From JAZKFT01 sp043760535 (GTDB lineage Bacteria; Bacteroidota; Bacteroidia; Chitinophagales; Chitinophagaceae), in NCBI GenBank assembly GCA_043760535.1, contig JAYUOV010000322.1:1-23705 (forward strand): a stretch of DNA of 23,705 nucleotides. The letters are read 5' to 3'. The position numbers were made by a program, and so were the translations under genes. The notes below the pieces were generated by a model. That model was not told the DNA's origin and ran no database searches. It saw only the letters and a list, made by a program, of their open reading frames with translations. Below, piece by piece: positions 15,090 through 21,618 of the stretch. Each line of letters begins with the position of its first letter. Within the stretch, counting starts at the first letter, position 1.

Positions 15090-15177
15090 GTTGGACGTAA
15101 GCTTTTAGCAACTAGCTGTTTAACATGTAATAATAAAATTAACGTACAAAATTAACTATTAGACATACTTTCGTACC

Positions 15178-15666
15178 ATGATTGCGACCGACATTGCACA
15201 TATTGTAACACATTACGTTAACCAAAAGGGTGACACCATTTCACCTAAAAAGTTGCAAAAACTTCTGTATTATGTTGAGGCGTGGAATTTGGTACATCTA
15301 ATCACCCCTTTAATGGAAGAAGATTTTGAAGCATGGGTCCATGGGCCTGTTTTGCCATCTTTATACCATGAATTAAAGCAATTTGGATTCAATGATTTAA
15401 GGGTAGTTGCTGATGAATTTGACACACCAGACGCATTAGTTAATGCAATTATTGTTAAAAATAAAATCACAGAAGAACAACTTGAATTAATTTATTCGGT
15501 TTTGGATAAGTATGGCAGCATGACTTCCTTTCAACTTGAATTACTAAGCCATAATGAAACCCCTTGGATTGAAGCTAGAGAAGGTGTTCCACCACACCAA
15601 CCATGCAATAACATCATCCCTAAACCAAAAATAAAGGCTTTTTATAGTTCTCTAATTGCCGATTAA
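15178..15666 (+). CDS. Panacea-domain antitoxin (SocA/GepA-like, DUF4065)
   Basis: The 162-residue protein is a stand-alone Panacea domain (older names DUF4065, GepA, SocA-like). Family marks are ISPKKLQKLLYYVEAWNL at 21-38 and the signature EAWVHGPVLPSLYHEL at about 51-66, followed by a helical half with EQLELIYSVLDKYG and SHNETPWIEAREG. Panacea proteins are antitoxins that neutralise many unrelated toxins encoded next to them. The gene is followed after 5 bp by an unrelated small gene, the usual two-gene layout. Both are clearly more AT-rich than the genes on either side, pointing to horizontal acquisition. ATG 15178 lies just 4 bp after TACTTTCG, a -7-like box without a clear -33 element. 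Neutralising activity is inferred from the family. Confidence 0.85.
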   Translation: MIATDIAHIVTHYVNQKGDTISPKKLQKLLYYVEAWNLVHLITPLMEEDFEAWVHGPVLPSLYHELKQFGFNDLRVVADEFDTPDALVNAIIVKNKITEEQLELIYSVLDKYGSMTSFQLELLSHNETPWIEAREGVPPHQPCNNIIPKPKIKAFYSSLIAD

Positions 15667-15671
15667 CATTT

Positions 15672-16187
15672 ATGGCTAAACCCGAAAAGAAGAAAGGGTT
15701 TAACATTGGTGACCCTTTGCTTCAAATTGATAAAATTCTAAATGAAGTTTCAAAGTATAGATTAGGTTCAGCAGGTTATTCTTTCTATGACATAAAAAAT
15801 CTAAAGCCAATTTTTGCATTTGACTATCTTTCTTTAAACGGCGGGGACTTATGCTTTAATTCAAAAGGACTTTCACTTGAAGACTATAGAGGCTTCCTTG
15901 AAGGACTTAGGAAAATATCTGACACATCTTATCAAACACTTCACGATACAAAAAACTATAGATTTCATAAAATAGATTTTGACGACAACCGAGTATCTAT
16001 TAGTCGTAAAGATTTCAAAGCCATTTTATCAAATAAACCAGAACTATTAAAAGACGAAGAACTTCCTACACTTTATCAATTTGACTTACAATACGTTCAA
16101 GCTGCCCGAGTTTGTGGTTTTTTATTTAAGGGTGTTTTCTATCTTGTTTGGTATGACAGAAACCACATAATCTACCCAAGAAACTAA
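15672..16187 (+). CDS. Unrecognised protein, probable toxin partner of the Panacea antitoxin
   Basis: I do not recognise this 171-residue family. The N-terminus is basic (MAKPEKKKGFNIGDPLLQID) with no signal peptide or membrane segment, so it is cytoplasmic. The middle contains FDYLSLNGGDLCFNSKGLS and a helix DYRGFLEGLRKIS. The C-terminus is a compact hydrophobic hairpin, ARVCGFLFKGVFYLVWYDRN followed by HIIYPRN, with the conserved-looking set W160-Y161-D162-H165-P169; that arrangement resembles the end of small RNase-like or nucleic-acid-binding domains, but this is only a resemblance. It starts 5 bp after the Panacea stop and shares its AT-rich composition, so co-transcription is likely. 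Calling it a toxin rests on this linkage alone. No downstream partner gene follows. Confidence 0.6.
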   Translation: MAKPEKKKGFNIGDPLLQIDKILNEVSKYRLGSAGYSFYDIKNLKPIFAFDYLSLNGGDLCFNSKGLSLEDYRGFLEGLRKISDTSYQTLHDTKNYRFHKIDFDDNRVSISRKDFKAILSNKPELLKDEELPTLYQFDLQYVQAARVCGFLFKGVFYLVWYDRNHIIYPRN

Positions 16188-16266
16188 GCATACACCCAAA
16201 ATGGGGTTTGGCAAAAGTGGGGCTGAAGGATTTCTATTTTCCCTCCTTCGCGATGCTCCAATCTTT

Positions 16267-16388
16267 ATTTACAACTCCTGTAACCGCTTATTATCCTCAG
16301 TCTAATAGCCCAATAGTAGCAAACAGTTGAACGGGGCGTCGCCAATGTCGCCCCATCAGGGTACGGATTTCGCTGGGTAAAAAAAAAG
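16267..16388 (-). repeat. Dispersed intergenic repeat, copy C (inverted)
   Basis: Read on the minus strand it starts at a T-run, TTTTTTTACCCA, and continues with GTACCCTGATGG, then GGGGCG-ACATTGGCGA-CGCCCC, GTTCAACTGTTTGCTAC, TATTGGGCTATTAGA and ATAATAAGCGGTT, in the same order as copy B at 6690. Around 22 bp downstream of the ACCCA block it forms a stem GGGGCG/CGCCCC at the position where copy A has TCCCGTA/TACGGGA. It separates the Panacea pair from mgsA; the rest of 16188-16454 holds no gene. Confidence 0.7.
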
Positions 16389-16454
16389 AAAAACTACGCA
16401 TTCAAAAACTGTGAGGGGAAAGAAGTTCTGAAGTATTGCAGCTACTAATTGTTG

Positions 16455-16913
16455 TTAGATTTGGATGCTTCTTTTCAGGTAGCCGCTATAGTCTGGAATA
16501 TGCACTTCGTACACACTATTCATTAGTGGCGAAGTAAGCAAAAAGTCGGCTGTGCTTCTATCGCAGGCACAGGGAATGTTCCAGGTGTTACTTATACGAA
16601 GTAGTGCTTTTACATCGCTATCATGCGGCTGTGCTTCCATGGGGTCCCAAAAAAAAATTAGTACATCTATTTCGCCTTCGGCAATGAGGGCTCCTATTTG
16701 CTGATCGCCGCCAAGTGGGCCACTTAATAGTTTCTTTACTGGTCGGTCTAGCTGCTCTTCTAATAGTCTGCCGGTGGTGCCGGTAGCAAGTAGCTCATGC
16801 CTTGCCAGCGCTGTTTTATTATATTCAGCCCATTCAGTAAGTTCGGTTTTTTTACCGTCGTGGGCTACAAGGGCTATACGTTTACGGGCTGGTAATATGC
16901 GGATGTTGAACAT
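16455..16913 (-). CDS. mgsA: Methylglyoxal synthase
   Basis: MgsA converts dihydroxyacetone phosphate to methylglyoxal and phosphate, a glycolytic bypass used when phosphate is short. The 152-residue cytoplasmic protein matches the family throughout: ALVAHDGKK with His18, the phosphate-binding LLATGTTGRL at 41-50, LSGPLGGDQQIGALI with the catalytic Asp70, FFWDPMEAQPHDSDVKALLR with His97 and Asp100, and IPCACDRSTADFLLTSPL. The numbering corresponds to E. coli residues Asp71, His98 and Asp101. It is transcribed in the same direction as ligA with a 95-bp gap that contains a possible promoter, so independent expression is likely. Confidence 0.96.
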   Translation of the reverse strand: MFNIRILPARKRIALVAHDGKKTELTEWAEYNKTALARHELLATGTTGRLLEEQLDRPVKKLLSGPLGGDQQIGALIAEGEIDVLIFFWDPMEAQPHDSDVKALLRISNTWNIPCACDRSTADFLLTSPLMNSVYEVHIPDYSGYLKRSIQI

Positions 16914-16935
16914 GTGACTATTATAATATGTGGCA

Positions 16936-16965
16936 CAAAATAAGCAAAAGAACGGTTATTGAAAA
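16936..16965 (-). promoter_or_regulatory. Possible promoter of mgsA
   Basis: On the minus strand TTTT (about 16965-16962), 19 nt, then TATTTTG (16942-16936). The -7 box is good; the -33 box has T for the final G. It lies about 23 bp before ATG 16913. Confidence 0.4.
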
Positions 16966-17007
16966 CCAGCCACTCCTAACCTTGCCACTTAACAGCTTCG
17001 GCTAGCC

Positions 17008-19176
17008 TTATGCTCCCGTTTGTTCCACCAATGTTAAAAATTCTGCTTCGCTAATAATCCGGATGGTATTTATCTTCTTGGCTTTTTCCAGCTTGCTGCC
17101 TGCATCTTCACCCACTACCAGATAGTTAAGTTTACTGCTTACTCCGCTCACCAATTTGCCGCCACGGCTTTCGGCCATGGCTTCTGCATCGGTTCTTTTT
17201 AATGTGGGCAGCGTGCCGGTAAATAAAAATGTTTGTCCGCTAAGGCCGCCATGTACAATTGCCGTTTTTTTATCATTTGTAAGTTTCAGCCCCAGGCTTT
17301 CCAGTTGGTGTAGCATATCTAGGTTTGCTTCGTTGCTAAAAAAATGATGTATACTTTGAGCCACTTTAACACCTACATCCTCCAACTGTTGCAGTTCTTC
17401 TTCGGTTTTGTCTTTATAATTCATCAGGTGTGTGGTAGCATTGGCAAGGGTTTTGGCCGTGCTTTCACCTACAAACCTTATGCCTAAGCCGTAGGTGAGC
17501 CGGTGCAGCGGCTGCTGCTTACTTGCTTCTATAGCTGCCTGTAAATTGTCGATTGATTTTTTACCAAAGCCTTCCATTTTACCAATGGCCCCAAAATCTA
17601 AGGTGTAAATTCCGGGAATATCTTTGAGCAAACCCATGTTGTAAAATTTCCGCACATTGGCTTCGCCAAAACTTTTAATATCCATGGCATCCTTGCTTAC
17701 AAAATGGATGATTTTTTCTACCACCTGTGCCGCACATTCTATATTTATACAACGCCATACCGCTTCTCCCTCTTCTTTAAATAACTGGCTGCTACATACC
17801 GGGCATTTTACCGGAAAAATAATTTCCTGCTCGTTTCCGGTTCTTAATTCCGGCATAGATTTTACTATCTGTGGTATTACATCGCCAGCCCTTTCTATTA
17901 AAACACTGTCGCCTATTTTAAGGTCTTTTTCTTTTATGTACTCTTCGTTGTGGATGGAAATGCTGCTTACTGTAACGCCTGCCAAATGCACCGGTTCCAG
18001 CTTGGCCACAGGGGTAACTGCACCCGTACGCCCTACCTGAAATTCTATTCCTGTTAATGTAGTAACTGCCTGACGGGCTTTAAACTTAAAGGCAATAGCC
18101 CACCGTGGGTGATGGCTTGTTTGCCCCAGGTTTTCCTGTATTGGGATGCTGTTTACTTTTACTACCATACCATCTATTTCGTATGGCAAGCTTTCCCTTC
18201 CTGCTTCAAAATGCCGAATATAATCTATAACGCCCTGTATGCCCTGTACTACTTTTTTTTCTTTTTCGGGAGAACGGAAGCCAAGGTCCCAAAGCATTTT
18301 TAGTTGTGCACTGTGGGTGGTGAGAGAATCGTGAGTGGTGAGTGGTGAGTGGCGAGTTGTAGCTGCTGAAATAGCATTTTCCTTACCAACGTCTAACGCC
18401 CCACTATTCACGTCTAACGCATCACTATTCACGAAACTTACATGGTATAAAAACGCATCGAGGTTACGCCTGCCTACTTCTTTCGGGTCTTTTATTCTTA
18501 GGCTTCCGGCGGCAGTATTGCGTGGGTTAGCTACCGGCTGTAAGCCTTGCTGCACCAGCTTTTCGTTATAGGCTGTAAAAGATTTTGTGGTCATAATTAC
18601 TTCGCCACGAATTTCTATCTGCTGTATGCCATAAGTGCTAAATGCTGCTGAAAGTGGGATGGATCTAATTTGCTTTATGTTCATCGTAATATCATCGCCT
18701 TCCACACCATTACCACGTGTGGTGGCACGGGTTAGCAAGTCGTTTTCATAAATCAAACTAATGCTTGCTCCATCAAACTTTGGCTCCACACAGTATTCTA
18801 TTTCGGCCAGGCCACTTGCTTCTCTTGCTTTGCGGTCAAAGTCCTGCAAGTCTTCGGCATTATAACTATTATTGAGGCTTAACATGGGTACCAGGTGCTG
18901 CACGGTTGCAAAGCCATCATTTAAGCTACTACCTACCCGTTGGGTAGGGCTTTCGGGTGTAACCCAGTCAGGATTTTCCTGTTCTGCTTTTTCCAATATC
19001 TTATACAAGCGGTCGTATTCAAAGTCGGTTATCAGCGGCTCGTTTTGTATGTAATACCGGTGTTCATGAAAGCGGAGGATGCTTTTCAATTCGGATAAAT
19101 CAGCATGGCTAACTAAGGTTTCTTGTTTAAATTTCTCAGTTAACATTATGGCTTTTTGTGTATCTGTTTGTGGCAT
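17008..19176 (-). CDS. ligA: NAD+-dependent DNA ligase with an unusual repeat-derived insertion
   Basis: LigA seals nicks between Okazaki fragments and in repair. The 722-residue protein has all domains: Ia (about 20-75, with YYIQNEPLITDFEYDRLY and SPTQRVG), adenylation with the AMP-accepting Lys133 in EPKFDGASIS and GEVIM, RNTAAGSLR, PYEIDGMVVKVN; the OB fold (about 378-450, GRTGAVTPVAKLEPV); a four-Cys zinc finger (458, 461, 476, 481); helix-hairpin-helix repeats (about 500-635); and a BRCT domain (about 645-722). KFDG replaces the more usual KLDG or KVDG. Residues about 250-288, between AFLYHVSFV and the helix QLKMLWDLGF, are an extra 40-residue segment encoded by short DNA repeats; in E. 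coli this loop is short. ATG 19176 is one option; ATG at codon 11 (MLTEKFKQ) is equally plausible. The catalytic motifs look intact, so the enzyme should be active. Confidence 0.95.
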   Translation of the reverse strand: MPQTDTQKAIMLTEKFKQETLVSHADLSELKSILRFHEHRYYIQNEPLITDFEYDRLYKILEKAEQENPDWVTPESPTQRVGSSLNDGFATVQHLVPMLSLNNSYNAEDLQDFDRKAREASGLAEIEYCVEPKFDGASISLIYENDLLTRATTRGNGVEGDDITMNIKQIRSIPLSAAFSTYGIQQIEIRGEVIMTTKSFTAYNEKLVQQGLQPVANPRNTAAGSLRIKDPKEVGRRNLDAFLYHVSFVNSDALDVNSGALDVGKENAISAATTRHSPLTTHDSLTTHSAQLKMLWDLGFRSPEKEKKVVQGIQGVIDYIRHFEAGRESLPYEIDGMVVKVNSIPIQENLGQTSHHPRWAIAFKFKARQAVTTLTGIEFQVGRTGAVTPVAKLEPVHLAGVTVSSISIHNEEYIKEKDLKIGDSVLIERAGDVIPQIVKSMPELRTGNEQEIIFPVKCPVCSSQLFKEEGEAVWRCINIECAAQVVEKIIHFVSKDAMDIKSFGEANVRKFYNMGLLKDIPGIYTLDFGAIGKMEGFGKKSIDNLQAAIEASKQQPLHRLTYGLGIRFVGESTAKTLANATTHLMNYKDKTEEELQQLEDVGVKVAQSIHHFFSNEANLDMLHQLESLGLKLTNDKKTAIVHGGLSGQTFLFTGTLPTLKRTDAEAMAESRGGKLVSGVSSKLNYLVVGEDAGSKLEKAKKINTIRIISEAEFLTLVEQTGA
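18315..18431. repeat. Short-repeat insertion inside ligA
   Basis: Within the ligA frame, plus-strand 18320-18356 is a run of GTGAGTGG-type units, and 18390-18431 is a 21-bp tandem repeat in two copies (CGTCTAACGC plus an 11-base CACTATTCA end; 18390-18410 and 18411-18431) with few mismatches. A unique stretch joins them. Because the tandem unit is seven codons, it reads as NSDALDV then NSGALDV. The GTGAGTGG part reads as RHSPLTTHDSLTTHS in the reverse direction. Reading frame is kept throughout. Confidence 0.75.
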
Positions 19177-19232
19177 TAGGTAAAAGTTGATCGATGATTA
19201 TGGTACGGGCAGCCAAATTACCAGTATCATTT

Positions 19233-19380
19233 TTTAACCCAAAATATTTTTGATGGTATTTATGTAATGGCACATAAAAAGGGAAATGCTTTACCGACGC
19301 ATAAATACCCATTACAAACCACTATTTCCTATTCATGGTATTGTATGGGTTTGCCATTGTTATCATTTTTTGGGTTAAAT
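19233..19380. repeat. MITE-like element with 12-bp terminal inverted repeats
   Basis: TTTAACCCAAAA at 19233-19244 and TTTTGGGTTAAA at 19369-19380 are perfect inverted repeats 148 bp apart end to end. Inside, GGTATTTATG (19255-19264) is complementary to CATAAATACC (19300-19309), and GTAATGG (19264-19270) to CCATTAC (19309-19315); the two pairings are mutually exclusive. There is no open frame. It lies directly upstream of ligA. No clear target duplication is seen at the ends. Confidence 0.4.
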
Positions 19381-19391
19381 TATTGACAGAT

Positions 19392-19607
19392 TCAAGTAAT
19401 AAATGCAACTTTTTTATTTATGAATAATTTATTAAATACCTGAATTGGAGTTTCGAAGTTATGTCGTTGTTTTAATCTGTTATTTAGCTTGCTTTTTACT
19501 TCTAATACAAAGTCATTGGTAATGGTACCCAACTCGGTTATCAGCGGCTCGTTTTTTACGTAATAGCAAAGTACATTATAGCAGATGATGCTTTTAAAAA
19601 TAGGCAT
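19392..19607 (-). pseudogene. Chimeric remnant: ligA 5' fragment joined to IS30-type transposase tail
   Basis: The 71-codon frame has two unrelated parts. Its start, IFKSIICYNVLCYYVKNEPL followed by IT, lines up with LigA ELKSILRFHEHRYYIQNEPL and IT. At DNA level 19534-19596 aligns without gaps to 19025-19087, including 22 identical bases at 19534-19555. From about residue 26 the sequence changes to NDFVLEVKSKLNNRLKQRHN followed by FETPIQVFNKLFINKKVAFIT, which has the form of the C-terminus of IS30-family transposases (NNRPRKR-x-TP-x-VF). The transposase catalytic domain is absent. I read it as a non-functional scar of an insertion or rearrangement beside ligA. Confidence 0.6.
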
Positions 19608-19966
19608 GTGCTGCGTAACTTACTGTTTTTTATGTAATGTAAAATATAGATAAAATAAACATTAATACATGTTTATTGGGCATAAGAAATAAGTTGATAC
19701 ATGGTGTTGCTGGCGGCTAATAAATTACACGAAACACTTTTAGGGCAAAATATTTTACTACGTTTTGTGTACATACAAAACCTTCAGAATGTAAACTTAC
19801 GCCATGAAATATTTTATTAAAGTAAAGACAAGCCGCTAAAAAAGAATAGGCATTTATAGTAAAAAACATTGATAAGGCTAAAGAAGGCGGGTTTGTTTTT
19901 TAAACAGTCGTACATTTTTACTGTGCTTACGGTATAAAAACGATTTTTGCAGCTATAAAACAAAGA
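19608..19966. other. Intergenic region with two palindromes, no gene
   Basis: AATAAACAT (19654-19662) and ATGTTTATT (19669-19677) form a 9-bp AT-rich hairpin. GTTTTGT (19762-19768) and ACAAAAC (19775-19781) form a 7-bp inverted repeat around GTACAT, operator-like, 186 bp before the aminotransferase. ATG 19803 opens an 11-codon frame (MKYFIKVKTSR) that is probably chance. The promoter of the aminotransferase must lie in this stretch but is not clear. Confidence 0.45.
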
Positions 19967-21163
19967 ATGAACAGTATAAGTAACCGTGAATTATTTCTGG
20001 CCCATGTGGCTCAAACATCGCCAGAACCTATTGGCCTTGAAATAGTAAAGGCAAAAGGATGCACCATGTGGGATGCGGATGGCAAAGCCTACATAGACCT
20101 GATTAGCGGATTTAGCGTAGCCAATATTGGCCATGGTAACCAGCAGGTAATAGATGCTATTACTAAGCAGGCAAACGATTATATGCACCTGATGGTGTAT
20201 GGCGAAATTATAGAAAAACCGCAGGTGGCTTATGCCAAAATGCTTACCAATCATTTACCCGCAACACTTAACTGTGTTTATTTTACCAACAGCGGAACCG
20301 AGGCTACTGAAGGGGCTTTAAAACTAGCCAAACGTTATACCGGCCGCTCTCAAATTATTAGTTTTAAAAATTCGTACCACGGCAGCACACACGGTGCGTT
20401 AAGTGTAATGGGTGATGAGTACTGGAGAAATGCCTACCGCCCTTTACTGCCCGATGTGCTGCATCTGGATTTTAATGTAGCTACAAGCATTAGCTACATT
20501 ACCACTAATACGGCTTGTGTAATAGCCGAAACCATACAGGCAGAGGCAGGTGTACATGCGCCATCCGTAGAGTGGATGAAAGCTTTACGCCAACAATGCG
20601 ATGCAACAGGAACATTGTTAATACTGGATGAAATACAGGTGGGCTTTGGCCGTACGGGCAGCCTTTGGGCTTTTGAACAATATGATATAGTACCCGATAT
20701 TTTGTTATTGGGCAAAGCCCTTGGTGGTGGGATGCCATTGGGTGCATTTGTGGCTGCTAAAACAGTAATGCAAACCCTTACCCATAATCCGGTACTGGGG
20801 CATATAAGCACTTTTGCCGGGCACCCAGTATGCTGTGCAGCTGGCATGGCAGCTTTTGAAATTTTACAGCATGAAACGTATATACAAACCGTTTTCGATA
20901 AAGAAGCGCTGTTCCATTCCCTGCTTATTCACCCAAAAATAAAGAACCTAAGAAGCTGTGGATTGCTTATGGCTATTGAGTTTGAGAGCTTTGAACAAAA
21001 CCATGCTATTATAAAAAGCTGTATTAAAAATGGGCTGATAACCGACTGGTTTTTATTTGGTAGCCAGTATATGCGAGTGGCTCCACCATTAATCATCAGC
21101 GAAGCTGAAATAAGAAAATGCTGTACACTGATACTGCAATCTATAGACGAAGCAATAGGGTAG
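19967..21163 (+). CDS. Class-III PLP aminotransferase (acetylornithine/ornithine type)
   Basis: The 398-residue protein is a fold-type I, class-III aminotransferase. Landmarks are the early MWDADGKAYIDLISGFSVAN, the cofactor phosphate loop NSGTEATEGALKLAKRYTGR at 108-127, the ring-stacking SYHGSTHGALS around His138, LLILDEIQVGFGRTG with the pyridoxal-N-binding Asp221, and the Schiff-base lysine Lys250 in LLLGKALGGGMPLGA. The family includes acetylornithine, ornithine, GABA and related aminotransferases; the sequence does not settle the substrate, and no arginine-synthesis genes are near. It starts at ATG 19967 with a normal family N-terminus. Its stop is only 11 bp from the stop of the convergent monooxygenase gene, so the two transcripts must overlap or share termination. 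Confidence 0.9.
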   Translation: MNSISNRELFLAHVAQTSPEPIGLEIVKAKGCTMWDADGKAYIDLISGFSVANIGHGNQQVIDAITKQANDYMHLMVYGEIIEKPQVAYAKMLTNHLPATLNCVYFTNSGTEATEGALKLAKRYTGRSQIISFKNSYHGSTHGALSVMGDEYWRNAYRPLLPDVLHLDFNVATSISYITTNTACVIAETIQAEAGVHAPSVEWMKALRQQCDATGTLLILDEIQVGFGRTGSLWAFEQYDIVPDILLLGKALGGGMPLGAFVAAKTVMQTLTHNPVLGHISTFAGHPVCCAAGMAAFEILQHETYIQTVFDKEALFHSLLIHPKIKNLRSCGLLMAIEFESFEQNHAIIKSCIKNGLITDWFLFGSQYMRVAPPLIISEAEIRKCCTLILQSIDEAIG

Positions 21164-21174
21164 TGGTAGCGGCA

Positions 21175-21501
21175 TTATTTCTCAAATCCATAATCTCTTT
21201 CTATTAAACAAATTCTAGTTTTATAATGGCTATACCACTGCTGCTGGCCTTGCTGTTGGGCAAAAAGATGCTCAGTATGTTGTTTCCATTGTTTGATGCT
21301 TTCTAGGTTTTGCCAATAGCTTACTGTAATGCCAATACCATCCCTGGCATTTTCGTGGCCCAAATAGCCTGGTTGCTGCATAGCAAGTTCGGCCATGCGG
21401 TTACTCATGGCATCGTAACCCTCTGTTGCATCAGTTTTTAGCGATGTAAATATAACTGCATAGTAGGGCGGCTTTGGGGTATTGGCTATTACAGGGTGCA
21501 T
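21175..21501 (-). CDS. Small ABM-fold (antibiotic biosynthesis monooxygenase-like) protein
   Basis: The 108-residue protein has the dimeric alpha+beta barrel look of the ABM family: strand YYAVIFTSLKTDATEGYD, helix MSNRMAELAMQQPGYLGHEN, strand GIGITVSYWQNLESIKQWKQ and the end WYSHYKTRICLIERDYGFEK. Many members are small cofactor-free monooxygenases acting on quinone-like substrates, others bind haem or have lost activity; I cannot say which applies. It is cytoplasmic. It starts at ATG 21501, divergent from the membrane-protein operon at 21619, and ends 11 bp from the aminotransferase. Confidence 0.8.
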   Translation of the reverse strand: MHPVIANTPKPPYYAVIFTSLKTDATEGYDAMSNRMAELAMQQPGYLGHENARDGIGITVSYWQNLESIKQWKQHTEHLFAQQQGQQQWYSHYKTRICLIERDYGFEK

Positions 21502-21568
21502 GTAAGTTGGTTTTTGCTGTATATATAAATAGAAGATGCTGTGCTTATAATTACAAAATAAAAAATTG

Positions 21569-21612
21569 TTTTGCTATTTGAAACATTTTTTATTTACTTT
21601 GTATTTCAAAGT
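21569..21612 (+). promoter_or_regulatory. Promoter overlapped by a palindromic operator (site 1)
   Basis: TTTTG at 21569-21573 and TACTTTG at 21595-21601 give a Bacteroidota-type promoter (21-nt spacing). ACTTTG (21596-21601), five bases, CAAAGT (21607-21612) is a perfect inverted repeat that includes the -7 box, and AAAGTGCTTT beginning at 21608 forms an overlapping second palindrome. A repressor bound here would block transcription. A near-identical site occurs at 23166. Confidence 0.65.
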
Positions 21613-21618
21613 GCTTTT

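Noticed and set aside
14973..15155. 60-codon plus-strand frame (MERKFYFLIFGAGAY...) before the Panacea gene
   Set aside because: It covers the promoter and inverted-repeat region, has no recognisable family and no start signal; more likely regulatory DNA.
18315..18431. CRISPR-like array in ligA
   Set aside because: The units are short, degenerate and in frame, with no spacers of uniform length and no cas genes nearby.
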